In this document: piece by piece, positions 34,810 to 46,899 of the stretch
Layout of the letters: each line of letters opens with the position of its first letter
How positions within the stretch are numbered: position 1 is the stretch's first letter
From: Arachis hypogaea
Taxonomy: Eukaryota; Streptophyta; Magnoliopsida; Fabales; Fabaceae
NCBI RefSeq assembly: GCF_003086295.3
Contig: NC_092051.1
Location: 21,695,940-21,759,939 of the forward strand
Length of the DNA stretch: 64,000 bases
Direction: 5' to 3'
Translations under genes and position numbers: made by a program
Notes under the pieces: generated by a model
Told to the model about the DNA's origin: nothing
The model's database searches: none
What the model saw: only the letters and a program-made list of their open reading frames with translations

Positions 34810-36890
34810 TCTCGACCTACGAAGCAAAGGCCGACTAGAAATATATACACAGCCCAAAAATATAACAAAAGAATAAACATAAATCATGTTTCTCCATAAT
34901 TAACATCTAAGAGGGATATACAAATTAAAATATAAAAGTGGAGAATACAACTAAACTAAGTACAACATAAAGTCCCAAAAGACAATCTTCGCTTCCAAAA
35001 AAAAAATCAGCACGCTCAACAAGGTGCCTCATGTCCTGCATTTGTAAAATAAACAATTCCTAACACGGGTGAGAACATTATCCTTTCGAGTTCTCAATAG
35101 GGTAACAATTCCAAATAGAGATGATGTAAGATGACACGAACACACTAGGCGATCCTACACTCCACTCAACCTAAAGTTCAAACCTAGGGTCCTTTCTAAA
35201 CTAAACAGGATAATCAGAAACTAAATTTTAGCTAATAAATGATCTCCGATTCCCAATTACTCTCAATACAAATCATAAATCTTCTCATTATCAGAATGGC
35301 TCCAACTTAGTAATTTCAGTGACAAACTCATTTAACAACAAACCACTAATTATCACATTCTCATCCAGAACAACCCTCAGCGTCACTACTGCTAGTATGA
35401 GGGATCTCTTAGTTATGCAAACACAGGCAAAACAATACAAGAAATATACAGATAGAGAGAACAGATAAAGCATTTAGATTAAGTAGCATATAGATACATT
35501 TAATTAAGAAGGCAAACCAATTACAAGATGCACACCAAAACAATACACACAAATGAATATGATGCATGTTTGCCCTATGGCCAATGAGCTCATTTGCCAG
35601 TTATACAATCAAACCTGATATGTCTGGTAGCTAACCTTAGACAGTCCCTCGGTGTGTACATCCCCAAGAAGAATTCACATCTCTTGGAGGAATTATCCAA
35701 AAAGCTATAAATATCCGGCCACATCTTGCAACGGAGGGTCAATAAAATCTCAAGTCTCAATCCGGAGCAAGTAGGGTGAACCACTGCATCTACTCAAGGA
35801 GTCTCAATCCTCAACCCAAAACAAATGGGGCGAATCACACCCTTGCATCTACCCAGAGAGGCATCATATCAATCAATATTCAATATTCAATTCGTCACGC
35901 AAGCGAGATAACACCCAGACATCGCCAATAAACAGATACTTAAATCATACACAAGGGGGATATCACCCGAACTTTGCCATCTCAGCCAATCCGACTATAC
36001 TCAATCATCGTCAATCTCATCGTTCATGACTTATCTCAATTCAGTATTCTGTAAACTCATTACTCACAGGCTTCCATCAATATTCATTAGCTTAAGTTCA
36101 TAATCTCATTCAAAAATGACAATCTAATATGATCCATAGGTTCACACTCATTTCCAAGCCTAAAAACAAGTTGTCGGACCTTAATTAGTGGGTTACGAAA
36201 GTTTACAAGTTTACCAAAAAAGTCAAACAGTTAAAAACAGAGTTTAAGTCTGAAAATAGAGCTTGTGCATACACATCACCTTTGTGCGTACACACACACG
36301 CACCCGAACGCAATTCCCAGCTTGTGCATACGCATAATCCCTGTGCGTATGCACAACTTGCAAAATTCCTGGGCATACGTACGCATACCCCTCGTGCGTA
36401 CGCACGAGCATTATTACCCGTTCTGTTCTGTGCGCATGCACCATAGTGTGTGTGGGCACACATACCAGAAATTATAGTTTTCAACAAACTCTTAGAATTC
36501 AATTTAAAACACAAATTTTTAATCACTCATAACTTCCTCTACAAAATTATTTTTCATCATTCTTAAACCATTTTAAAGCTCTCACCACCATTTTTAATTT
36601 AAGATAAATTTCATTGAAATCCAAACTTCAAGCGGCAAGTTGTGACCCGTTAAAGTTGGTCAAAAACTCATTTTTACCAAATATTGCACAATGCTTATTT
36701 TGAGAAATTCTCAAACCCAACTTGGTTCAAATCACTCAATTACCATTTTTAAATATGTCATATTCTCAATCATCAAGTCTCAACTATTCCAAACCTAATC
36801 AGAACAATTTTAACTTATTTAACATAATTCATTAACTATATCCAATCTCAACCTTATGCACAACACTCATACATTCAAATCTACATCACC
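34810..36890 (-). repeat. LTR-like repeat, probably minus-strand solo LTR
   Basis: Roughly 2.1 kb of non-coding sequence lies between the LINE and the FAR1-like pseudogene, with LTR-style low coding content. A block at 36260-36470 contains many copies of GTGCGTACGCAC/TGTGCATACGCA-type palindromic words. I could not pin the TG...CA ends or a TSD, so 'solo LTR' is an inference from texture and location. The right limit coincides with the 5' truncation of the FAR1-like gene. Confidence 0.4.
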
Positions 36891-36903
36891 GCCAAATATG
36901 TAT

Positions 36904-38678
36904 ATTTGGCTTTGCCTTGGTAGAGGACGAACAGACGGCAACATATACGTGGTTGTTGCAAAATTTTCTAGAAGTCATGCTGAACAAGTCTCCCAGTGTT
37001 GTGGTCACAGACGGTGACGAAGCAATGAAGGCAGCAATTCGAGAAATCTTCCCAAATGTAACTCACCGATTATGTGGTTGGCACATTCAGAAGAATGTAA
37101 CGACAAACATAAAAAAAAAAATTTTTTTCCAACGACTTCAGAAGATGTTTGTATGCTCCATGGCATCCGAATGAATTTGAAGAATATTGTGAGAATATGA
37201 TAAAAAAAAATATGGGTTGGAGGAAAATGAATGGGTTCTAAATGAATATGAGAAGAGGAAAAGTTGGGAAAGTGCTTACTTGAGAGATAAATTCTGTGCT
37301 GGATTTAGAACAACATCAAGGTGTGAGGCGATAAACAACTTCATCAAGAGGTTTATTTGCATTTGCCAAAGTCTTCTAGAGTTAGTCCAAAATCTTGAAC
37401 ATGCTCTTAGGGACTATAGAAATAATGAATTAGTTTCTCAATTTAAGACGTTGTATAGGGAGCCCGTTCTAACTACTGGGCTAGAAGCATTGGAGCTTTC
37501 TACTGCCAATTTTTACACAAGAGAGATTCTTGGAGAAGTAAAAAAGGAGATTCAAGGATTGGTCGCATTAGATGTAATAAATGAGGAAAACATATCAACC
37601 ACTGTTGTGTTAAACGTTAAGGAGTGTGACAGGAGGCAACATATATATAACGTACTTTATGATCGCAATACTGAGCATATGGAGTGTGAACGTAGTCAGT
37701 GGAGTAGTGAAGGCATTCCTTGCAGCCACATGTTTTGTGCAATGAAAAGGGTAGGTTTACAGAAGTTGCCAAATAGTCTTCTTTTGAAAAGATGGTCGAA
37801 GGATGCCAAGAAGTATCTGGATGAAAGTTCTGCTGGAAGCACTATGCAAGACAGAGAAAGAGAATTTTTAATGCGCTATGGCGCATTGTCAGTGGCAACT
37901 ACGTGGATGGTATTCTTAGAAGCTCAAGATGGTCCTTCTTTCCATGACACTATGAATGAAGTATGTCGTTGGACCCAAACACTAGAACAAAAATCTGGCT
38001 TGAAAAGACAAACAAGAGATTCTCCCACGCCAAACTTTGTTGGTGACCCTTTAGTGGTCAAGACAAAAGGAGCACCCAAGGGGAAAAAGGAGAGGGGTAA
38101 ACGGAGGTGCACTAAATGCAACAGTGCTGGTCATGTAAAGAATAAATGTCCTGTGAGGAATGACGGTGACGATTTGGGTGATAAGACTGGTAGTGGCACG
38201 CAAGCTAGCTTTGGTACCGAAGAGGTCAGTAAGATACAATATTGCATTAGTTGTTACTTGAATTAAAATAAACTCGTAACCTCTATGTTGTAGTTATACT
38301 TGATAGAATTTTTGACTCCATGTATTATTTTTTCATAGGAGCTTCCCAAGGAACCTGTGGCTTCTCAAGAGACATTAGCAGTGCCAAATATAGAAGTAAA
38401 TGCATCTGTGCAGCAAGATTTTGGGCTAGGTGATTCAGGATTGATTAATGGTCATGAGACTCCCATCCCACCATATGGAAGTCATCAGTGGCTATTACAG
38501 GTATAAATAATAAGAGATGAATAATTGCATTGTTGAAACTTAGTGTTTTGGTAAGTTTTAAACTATTTGAAATCACATTATGATTCGTTGAAGTTCTTTT
38601 CATTTCTCTCAAATTTGTTTGTGCTGTGGAGAACAGGTTGTACAACAAGGACATTATTCGAAGTTCAGTGGGATGTAG
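36904..38678 (+). pseudogene. FAR1/FRS-like MULE-derived protein, truncated and frameshifted
   Basis: Homology begins abruptly at FGFALVEDEQTATYTWLLQN, inside the MULE-type transposase domain of FAR1-related sequences. The FAR1 DNA-binding domain and first catalytic Asp are missing. Seen: the second Asp region (VVVTDGDEAMKAAI), HRLCGWHIQKN, the third acidic region (FRTTSRCEAINNFIKRF), a SWIM finger (MECERSQWSSEGIPCSHMFC) and a knuckle (CTKCNSAGHVKNKC at about 38108). Frameshifts lie in homopolymers at about 37110-37130 (A10T7) and 37200-37210 (A9). The main frame runs 37217-38224, then exons 38339-38500 and 38637-38678 end in TAG. FRS proteins are light-signalling transcription factors; this copy is unlikely to work. 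Confidence 0.8.
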
Positions 38679-38679
38679 T

Positions 38680-39475
38680 AGCATGTACTTGTATATACTC
38701 ATGAGAGTATGGTTTAAGATGTTAGTTAAATTCTTGGATTTCAAATAGTGGTGCTTTGAGGTTGATATAAATTTTTTATAATTAAATTTTTAGATATTTA
38801 TCATAACTTGTCATCGTTACACTCGGCTGAAATGTGCAGAAGGATTCAATAGTTTTGATTTATATAGTTAAAATTATTGTTGATCTTATTCATGCTAAAA
38901 TTCAAAAGGGTCTCTTGTTGGTTCTTATTCATGCTAAAATGCATGTTAAAATTCTGTTTGATTTACGAAATGCATGAAAAATTATTATAACTGTAATATA
39001 CATTCCATGCTTGATGTCTCAACAAGTATCAATCTGTATGCTAAAGGAAAAGACGATTTGGAACCTGTGTTCTCTTCCTGAGAAAAAGAGAGTATTGGAG
39101 CAGCAAATGATAAATGCACATATTTTTTTGTCTGAGTAATATATTAGGGAATAGGATGATACTATCTTAGTGCATCATTCCTGGGCTTGCAAGCTGAATT
39201 TGTTGTACTAGATGTTATACTGCTAAACTATGGCATTAAAGCAGTCAATAGTAGCAGTCAATATGGTATTGCTACAGTACAACATTTTTATTTGAAGAAT
39301 TCATGTTGTTTTCCTTGCATCCGTATGAGGTGAAATTTCTGTGTTCTGTGGTTTATTGTCAGGATATTTGATTTAGTTTCGAGTTTTTAAGTCCTTCATG
39401 GTGGTTGATTGTTTTGGCACAGCTGATGTTACCGTACCGCCGCTACGAGTCTGACCAAGTGAGTTTTTCATCCTT
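38680..39475. other. Intergenic DNA between FAR1-like and DXS pseudogenes
   Basis: No supported gene or repeat with clear ends. The last 100 bp precede the DXS exon acceptor (CCTTGTAG near 39478) and may be DXS intron. Confidence 0.4.
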
Positions 39476-39478
39476 GTA

Positions 39479-41740
39479 GTGGTCTGAATTTCTCAGGACA
39501 GAAGCCAGAAACCCCAGTGTTGGACACAATAAACTACTGATGAGCGGATAATTTATACGCTTTTTGGCATTATTTTTATGTAGTTTTTAGTATGATTTAG
39601 CTACTTTTTAGTATATTTTTATTAATTTTTAAATAAAAATCACATTTTTGGACTTTACTATGAGTTTGTGTGTTTTTCTGTGATTTCAGGTATTTTCTGG
39701 CTGAAATTGAGGGACATGAGCAAAAATCTGATTCAGAGGCTGAAAAAGGACTGCAGATGCTGTTGGATTCTGACCTCCCTGTACTTGAAGTGAATTTTCT
39801 AGAGCTACATAAATCCAATTGGCGCACTCTCAATTGCGTTGAAAAGTAGACATTCTGGGATTTCCAGCAATATATAATAGTCTATACTTTGCCCGAGTTT
39901 TGACGATGCAAATTGGCATTTAAACACCAACTTCCTGCTCTATTCTAGCGTTAAACGCCAGAACTGAGTTACAAGCTGGAGTTAAACGCCCAAACTGGCA
40001 CCAAAGCTGGCGTTTAACTCCAAGAAGAGTCTCTACACATGAAAGCTTCAATGCTCAGCCCAAGCACACACCAAGTGGTCCCAGAAGTGAATTTCTACAC
40101 TATCTGCGCTTAGTTACTCATTTTTTGTAAACCCTAGTTACTAGTTTAGTATAAAAACTACTTTTAGAGATTTATTTTGTATCTAGTTTTCATATTTCAA
40201 AACTGAGACCATTGATCACATTTTGGAGGCTGGCCATTCGGCCATGCCTGAACCATTATCACTTATGTATTTTCAACGGTGGAGTTTCTACACCCCATAG
40301 ATTAAGGTGTGGAGCTCTGCTATTCTTCATGAATCAATACAAAGTACTACTGCTTTTCCATTCAATTCATACTTATTCTTATTCTAAGATATTCATTCGC
40401 ACACAAGAACATGATGAATGTGATGATTATGTGACACTCATCACCATTCTCACTTATGAACGCGTGCCTGACAACCACTTCCGTTCTATATGAAAACAAG
40501 CTTGAATGCATATCTCTTAGCCTCCTGGTTCACGATCAGAGTCTTCGTGGTATAAGCTAGAATTATTGGCGGTCATTCCTGAGATCCGAAAAGTCTAAAC
40601 CTTGTCTGTGGTATTCCGAGTAGATCTGGGAAGGGATGACTGTGACGAGCTTCAAACTCGCGAGTGTTGGGCGTAGTGACAAATACAAAAGGATCAATGG
40701 ATCCTATTCCAACATGAGTGAGAACCGACAGATGATTAGCCGTGCGGTGACAGCGCATTTGGACCATTTTCACTGAGAGGACGGACGGTAGCCATTGACA
40801 ACGGTGATCTCCCAACATACAGCTTGCCATAGAAAGGAGTATGAATGATTGAATGAAGACAGTAGGAAAGCAGAGATTCAGAAGCAACAAGCATCTCCAT
40901 ACGCTTATCTAAAATTCCCACTAATAAATTACATAAGTATTTCTATCATTATTTTATTTTATTCATATTTTAATTATCAAAACCTCATAACCATTTGAAT
41001 CTGTCTGACTGAGATTTACAAGATAACCATAGCTTGCTTCAAGCCGACAATCTCCGTGGGATCGACCCTTACTCACGTAAGGTTTATTACTTGGACGACC
41101 CAGTGCACTTGCTGGTTAGTTGTGCGAAGTTGTGAAGAAGAATTGAGATTATGATTGTGCGTACCAAGTTTTTGGCGCCATTGAGATCACAATTTCGTGC
41201 ACCAACTACCCAATCCACATGAAGAATCTGTCGATTGAAGAACTTGAGGCGCTTGCTGATGAGCTTCGTGAAGAGATTGTTTACACGGTGTCAAAGACCG
41301 GTGGACATTTAAGTTCAAGCCTTGGTGTGGCAGACCTAACAATGGCACTTCACCATGTCTTCAACACTTCTCAAGACAAGATCATTTGGGATGTTGGTCA
41401 TCAGGCCTATGCTCATAAGATTCTCATCGAAAGAAGATCCAAGATGCACACCATTCGACAAACTGGTGGACTTGTTGGATTCCCTAAGATTACTGAACAA
41501 TGCTGATTTTCTTGACACTAACCTCATCATTATATTGAATGACAATGAGCATGTTTCTCTCCATGTTTGTGTTGGTGCAGTGGCGAGCCATGACTCTGCC
41601 TGATAGATACATTGAGCATGGATCTCAGAAGGATCAAATTCAAGCAGCGGGGTTGAGTTCAAACCATATTGCAGCTACTGCTTTGTCATTAACCAATGTT
41701 CAATGGGACAATCGTTTGCTTCTCAGCATGCAAATATGAA
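39479..41740 (+). pseudogene. DXS: DXS (1-deoxy-D-xylulose-5-phosphate synthase) pseudogene, interrupted
   Basis: DXS makes the first intermediate of the plastid MEP isoprenoid pathway. The left piece (39479-39537) reads GLNFSGQKPETPVLDTINY. After the inserted LTR the frame resumes at 41205 with the TSD copy and [20 protein letters not shown]. It includes [13 protein letters not shown] and [15 protein letters not shown], up to QTGGLVGFP. An abrupt join leads to [20 protein letters not shown] (about 41495-41560). A second join leads to the C-terminal [20 protein letters not shown] (41585-41700). The thiamine-pyrophosphate-binding GDG region and several hundred residues are absent. It is clearly dead. 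Which DXS clade it came from is not decided. Confidence 0.85.
39538..41204. mobile_element. Solo LTR, 1,667 bp, inside the DXS pseudogene
   Basis: It begins TGATGAGCGGATAATTTATA and ends TTTCGTGCACCA, flanked by the 5-bp TSD ACTAC (39533-39537 and 41205-41209). No internal retrotransposon genes are present, so it is a solo LTR left by recombination between two LTRs. The start resembles LTRs of a Ty3/gypsy family abundant in Arachis (FIDEL-like); that is recollection, not a search result. It contains CTGGCGTTTAACTCCA / TGGAGTTAAACGCC words. ORFs inside it are spurious. Confidence 0.88.
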
Positions 41741-42188
41741 CCTTATTATTAATAGGATTTCAAATGTAAATAAATATATAACACTAATAAATTAAAACTC
41801 TGCCAAAGATTTGTTAGTAGATCGTGTTTATTTGATGATTATTAAAACACCCCTGGCCTGCTGATGGGAACAGCAATTTGTACATCATAGGAAACAGGGG
41901 TGATTGGCTGCTATATAGCTGGCTTTTATGACTCTTATATTGAGCAGAACATACAATTAAATACAAACCATTGATAAAATTCAACAATCACTCACAAAGG
42001 GAAAAGTTTGAACATGAAACAGCACGTACATCAACTAACTGAAATAAATCATTATAAATAAAAAGATCCACATATATTTAAATAGTCCAAAAGAAATAAG
42101 TGCAAGATATAAAGATAGCTTGTATTTTAAAGAAAATTAAAATGGTCTAATTCAAGCCATAACTTCTAATAAAAAAGGTTATAAAATC
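41741..42188. other. Spacer between DXS and Ulp1 pseudogenes
   Basis: AT-rich. No gene or element ends recognised. The right part may hold the 3' UTR of the minus-strand Ulp1 gene. Confidence 0.4.
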
Positions 42189-45100
42189 CTAAGTCTGCAT
42201 GACAGACTGCTGCATCTTTTTATTCCAGTCAGTGACAGCAAGCTCCACTATGATATCCCGCTTCGAGTTATTAGAGTCATTCACCAAATCCACAGCTAGG
42301 CGTATCCTTGTGTAATCATTGACAACCTAACAGATAGTAACAATGATATCACATAATGGAATAAACATAACTTTATTAACAATGATATTTTTCTTACCCA
42401 TGTCTTATTACTGAGGCTCCAATAGCGATTGAGGTGCATCCATTGAGCGACCCAAATTCCACAGTCATTCCTTTGCCACAATTCAATGCACATATTAACA
42501 AAACAATATAACAAAAGAATAAACAACCACTAAATTGAATATATACTTTGAAAAATGGTATATTTAAACTTACGATTTGGCAGATTGTTGCGGGACAGCT
42601 AGCTCATTGAATTTATATTTAGAAAATTGAATGTTTCTAAAGGAAGGTGTTTCACCAAAGTTTTTGTCGGATAAAAAATTTTCAAGGTAGTTTAACACAT
42701 TGTTAATGACACTCTTACGCTCTGTCATCAATGTGCCCTTTTTGAAAGAGTCTAGATATCTCACGATCTCGTAAAGTAAATCAACCACTATGAGAAACCA
42801 ATGGCCATTAAGGTAAACTGGCACAAAAATCTACAACATTCGGAAAATAACATTAACTAAAAACAGCCATGAAATATTATTATACGAATTAATTGATAGT
42901 TCAATAAAATTAACAAACCTGGTGTAAACTGGCAAGATCTCCCATGAAGTTATCCTTGATGTATTTCATTGTGCCGACACAGTTCTGTTTCAGGCTTAAA
43001 ACAATTTGCTACGATGAATATTGAACTAAGTGAGGAATCTTATTATGTTTCTAGTCTATCTGGGAAGATATATTAATTTTGAAGACTAAATTTCGAACTA
43101 TAAATAAATTTATAGAAAATTTCGGTGGCAGAAACCATTGGTTGCCATATTTGTTTCTTTCTGGCCCAAAATGCCCTTTGGTGAGCATCGAATAAACTAA
43201 GGTAAGGACCTATGTAGTACAAACAATCATGGTTATTCTGCACCAATCCAAATTTGATAATTTTACAAGGATAATAAATAAATAATGCAAAACTAATTCT
43301 TACATCACCAATTATTGACTTGCCGGGCATTATAGTCAGAAGAGTCTTGCGTGTGCCACTACAATGATCGTTTGGAGCAAGTACTTCCATAAAATCATAA
43401 AATCAGAATATTATACTATAGTGGTAGAAAAGGTTATAAAAAAAATTATATGACAAATTAGCAATAAAATGAGAAATAAATTAATTTTACTTACTCTGGA
43501 TCCAAATTGTTTCCAAAGATGTAAGTAGCAATGGCCAATTTTTTTATCAAAAAATTTCATCTCTTTAATTGGCTGAAATAAAAAGTCCAAACACTATAAA
43601 AATAATGGCAACAAAAAATAAGTTCAGTACTCATTCATTTTGATCAACACAAAGTGTGAAAAAAAAAAGCAATTATAAAAATAATATAAATATTTTATAA
43701 GTTGGATTTTAGCGTTTTCAGATCTAATAAAAACATGGCAAGTGTTTTAAACTACAGAAAAAATATTTATAAGTTACTAACTAAAGCCACACTTACATCG
43801 ATAATATAAATACTAAAATTGCATTTGCATAAAATATAATTTTTTTGACCAACTTAATTACCGAGAATGGAAAAGCACAATGTTATAATGTTAATTATTT
43901 ACTCAAAGTATACACACAAAATCAGCCAGATATTTTTTTTCATATTAAAAATAAAAAATTTTTAATCTACTAACGTTATCCGAAAAGTTAAGTACTCACA
44001 TGTGGCATGTCATCCCCGTCCATATTTGGATTGTAGTTGTTGTAGTAAAGCCATGGACGCCTTGGAGGAAGCTTCTCCGCAAATTACAATTCTTTCTGCA
44101 ACTCCAAAAAATATGATAATTATTTTAGGCACTGTTACTTATTTGTCAATAATGTCCTCTCAACTGATCAGCTTTCCATGACATCAACAAATCAAATTCT
44201 CATACCACTAATTGAAATTTAGCTCCCTAGTATTAATCAGGATTCTAATCAACCTTCCAATGTCAGTAACAGGCACAATATGGTGACCAGAAAAAGAAAC
44301 TGGTACTCACGAGCCTAAATCCCTCAACAGTGAAACAAAGACCTCATATCTAGTGAAAAAGAGAGGAGAAGTTGAGAAAGAGATTGTATTTTATGACTTA
44401 ACATTAATATTATAATATGTGAGAATACTAAAAAGTTCTTCACCTCTAAATGGGAACAGTGGCAAATCCAATGGTTGAATGATGTTGTATTTTGTGAACT
44501 ATAACATCTTTCTATTGTGTACTATTTTGATCAAATGCTATCTAAGTGGTATTTAATAGTTGTTATTTAAAAATAAAAACATAAAACTTTAACTACGGAG
44601 ACCGGTAATCCACGCTTTTTTTCCTTGCACCTCCAAGTACTCTTCTTCATGACTGGTTCATCACCCAAACACATTGAGGGATTGACATCAAGTATTTTTT
44701 TCAAAGGGTCCGACAGCGGAGTAACAACTGGAGTAATATTCGAAAGCTTTATGCGTTTCAAAGTGTCCGACGACGGTGTAACAACTGGAGCAGTATTCGA
44801 AAACTTTACACTGTCACTCCCACTTTTTAGTGAGGGACAAACCATTTTCACAATTTCTGGGAGAACTGTTGTTATCCCTTAAACAACAGCTTCGCGAATC
44901 ATCGTTGACAATGCCTCGGTAACACCCTTTCCAAGCTACAAGATGCCATAAAATAAGACGCGTTACTTATAAAATAAGGTAACAACACAGTAAATATAAA
45001 CATCACAAAAGATAATTAAAGACATGTTAAACAGAGTATGCCAAGAAAGTAATGCATATTCGGATATTGTAGCCAAAAAATAGATTACCTTCTCATCCAA

Positions 45101-45735
45101 GGCGAAGAAGTCCATGTTTGATTCTTCCTTAGAAGTTATAGAGGCATCCAGTGTGTACTGCTCAAGCCAAATAAATTTCAGTATTTTTATTAGACTAAAA
45201 AAACTACTAAACAGAGTTTACAAAAGATTAATAATCCGATCATTTAACAAAAATAAGCATGATTACTTTACTCATATTCTCTGCTGCTTTGATCTGTAGT
45301 GATTGAAAAAAGAGTGTTAGGTTTAAAACTTCATGATAAATACTGTTATTTATAGAGATAACTAACAAAGAAAACAAAAAAAAATCTATTTTTTTATAAA
45401 GATATCCTAATAAATCAGAAAGATATTATAATTTTCCAACTAATATTCAAATTAAATCCAATTTTTTGTAAAGATATCGTAACAAATAACTAAGATATTT
45501 TATTTTTTCATTTAATATTCATCTTTAAATTTAAATTCAATCTATTATTTTTTTGTAAAGATGACTTACAAAATAATTACGTTAATCCAATTTACGATTT
45601 CGTAATCAAATCAAAGATCTAAAATTTAAATTCTAGTTTACCTTTTGTTGCGGGATCGAGTTGAAAGGCCGGCCGACAGATCCTTTCTCAATTCCATCGT
45701 TCTCATCTTTCTCCTTCGATCAAAGTCCGGTCTCT
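42189..45735 (-). pseudogene. Ulp1-type (C48) cysteine protease gene, transposon-associated
   Basis: The C48 catalytic domain is complete in the last exons: His in LNGHWFLIVVDL, Asp in VRYLDSFKK (exon 42830-42574), and Cys in NDCGIWVAQWM (exon 42470-42398). The final exon is 42326-42189 (VVNDYTRIRLAVDL ... MQQSVMQT). Upstream exons: 43008-42919 (KQNCVGTMKYIKDNFMGDL), about 43237-43136 (NNHDCLYYIGPYLSLFD), about 43386-43304 (LAPNDHCSGTRKTLLTIMPG), 43572-43495, 44095-44000, about 44940-44590, about 45156-45091 and possibly 45735-45645. Exon 44095-44000 contains KEL*FAEK and exon 44940-44590 contains AVV*GITT, so two in-frame stops make the full protein unlikely. In plants such genes are often carried by MULE or CACTA elements; no TIRs were found here. 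Confidence 0.7.
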
Positions 45736-46089
45736 TTGTCGGTCAAAAAAACTGTCAAAGCTCCCTTCCTTCTCCTTCTTTCTGATCTTGGGGCGTAACT
45801 GCTATTTCACCGCTTAGCCTTAGTGACCACATGGTTTTCTCCGAGCCACTGTTCCCTGAAATTGTCATAGGTGCCATCTGGGCCTGAGATGTTCTCATTT
45901 TTTAATGCGTATAGCGGCTATAACCAACTTAAGATGAACCCCGTGGATGCGAAAAAGAGTGAATGGCAACGGTAATGGTCAAGTAAGTTAGGTTTTGAGA
46001 GATGTGGAAAGTGGGTGGAGAGAGAAGAAGAGAGAAACGTGAAATGCATAAATGATTGAAATGAAAGATAGAAAATTAGGGTTTCTTCC
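45736..46089 (-). other. Leader-like region upstream of the Ulp1 gene
   Basis: On the minus strand this reads GGAAGAAACCCTAATTTTCT, then CT-rich sequence, as in a plant 5' UTR. It is cut at 46089 by the Ty3/gypsy insertion (TSD CTTCC at 46085-46089), so that element landed in the Ulp1 gene's leader or promoter. Confidence 0.45.
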
Positions 46090-46563
46090 TGTTCATACAC
46101 CGGTCCAAGCTATAAGATCCGAGATGATCTAAAGCAAATAGGCCGACCTCTTGGAAGGTTAGTCCATTACCGACCTCTTCGCAAAGAGCTCGGACAAACG
46201 CCTCAGAGGCCCAAGTAGGCCCAAATAAAAGGACGCAGCCCACTCTAAAGGCGGCTAGCCTAAAAGATAAGGTGACTTCGCTCAAAGATAAGATAAGATA
46301 ACTAACTTATCTCCAGAAAGGTCACTCTACACTACTATAAATATACTGGAGCACCCAGGTATAACACACACTCTGATTCTACACAAAAAACCTGCCTAAA
46401 GCACGTGCTAACTTAAGCATTGGAGTCTCTTGTAGGTACCACCCCCTCCGGTGATCAAGGATCAGTAGCACCACCAGATCCAACAAGTCGGACATGACAG
46501 TTCCGGCTCCCACAACAGATCTCCTCCGAGATCGGCCTTCAGTTTCAGGTAACTCTTAGAACA
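46090..46563 (+). repeat. 5' LTR, 474 bp
   Basis: Starts TGTTCATACACCGGTCCAAG and ends GGTAACTCTTAGAACA. ACTATAAATATAC near 46333 is a plausible TATA box. It carries one 27-bp GACCTCTTGGAAGGTTAGTC-type unit. Confidence 0.9.
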
Positions 46564-46564
46564 T

Positions 46565-46582
46565 TGGCACCGTTGCCGGGGA
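46565..46582 (+). other. Primer-binding site, tRNA-Asp type
   Basis: TGGCACCGTTGCCGGGGA lies 1 base after the 5' LTR. It is complementary to the 3' end of plant tRNA-Asp (ending CCCCGGCAACGGCGCCA) with one mismatch. This is the usual primer of Tat/Athila-type elements. Confidence 0.75.
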
Positions 46583-46899
46583 CCCTGGAAGTCATCCCAT
46601 CATCATAGAGGACAACATTGACAATGACCACAACTCTGGCTTGGAAGACAGAACGCCGCACAAGAATACGGATACCATACTAAAAGAAACACCTCAAAAT
46701 AAGGAGGATAAACAACCCCCAAACACAGAAATCTTGGAAGCTATCCGAGAACAATAGTATCGCCTTAAACAGCTAGAACAAGAAGCCGACCGATAGCAGG
46801 AGGCCGAGCGAGACATTCGTAGAGAAACAAGACGACATCAAGAGCTGGAGGACAAACTTCTAAAGCTCGAAGCTGATCTCAAAACTAAGACCACTCGAT

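Noticed and set aside
36245..36480. CRISPR-like array of short repeats
   Set aside because: Repeats are palindromic, irregularly spaced and variable, and the genome is a plant's; CRISPR arrays do not apply.
36203..36526. Cys-rich ORFs over the GTGCGTACGCAC block as a small secreted protein
   Set aside because: The Cys and His pattern comes from the repeated palindromic DNA word in several frames on both strands.
40212..40921. ORFs within the solo LTR (93, 105 and 61 residues)
   Set aside because: They lie inside a TSD-bounded LTR and show no domain.
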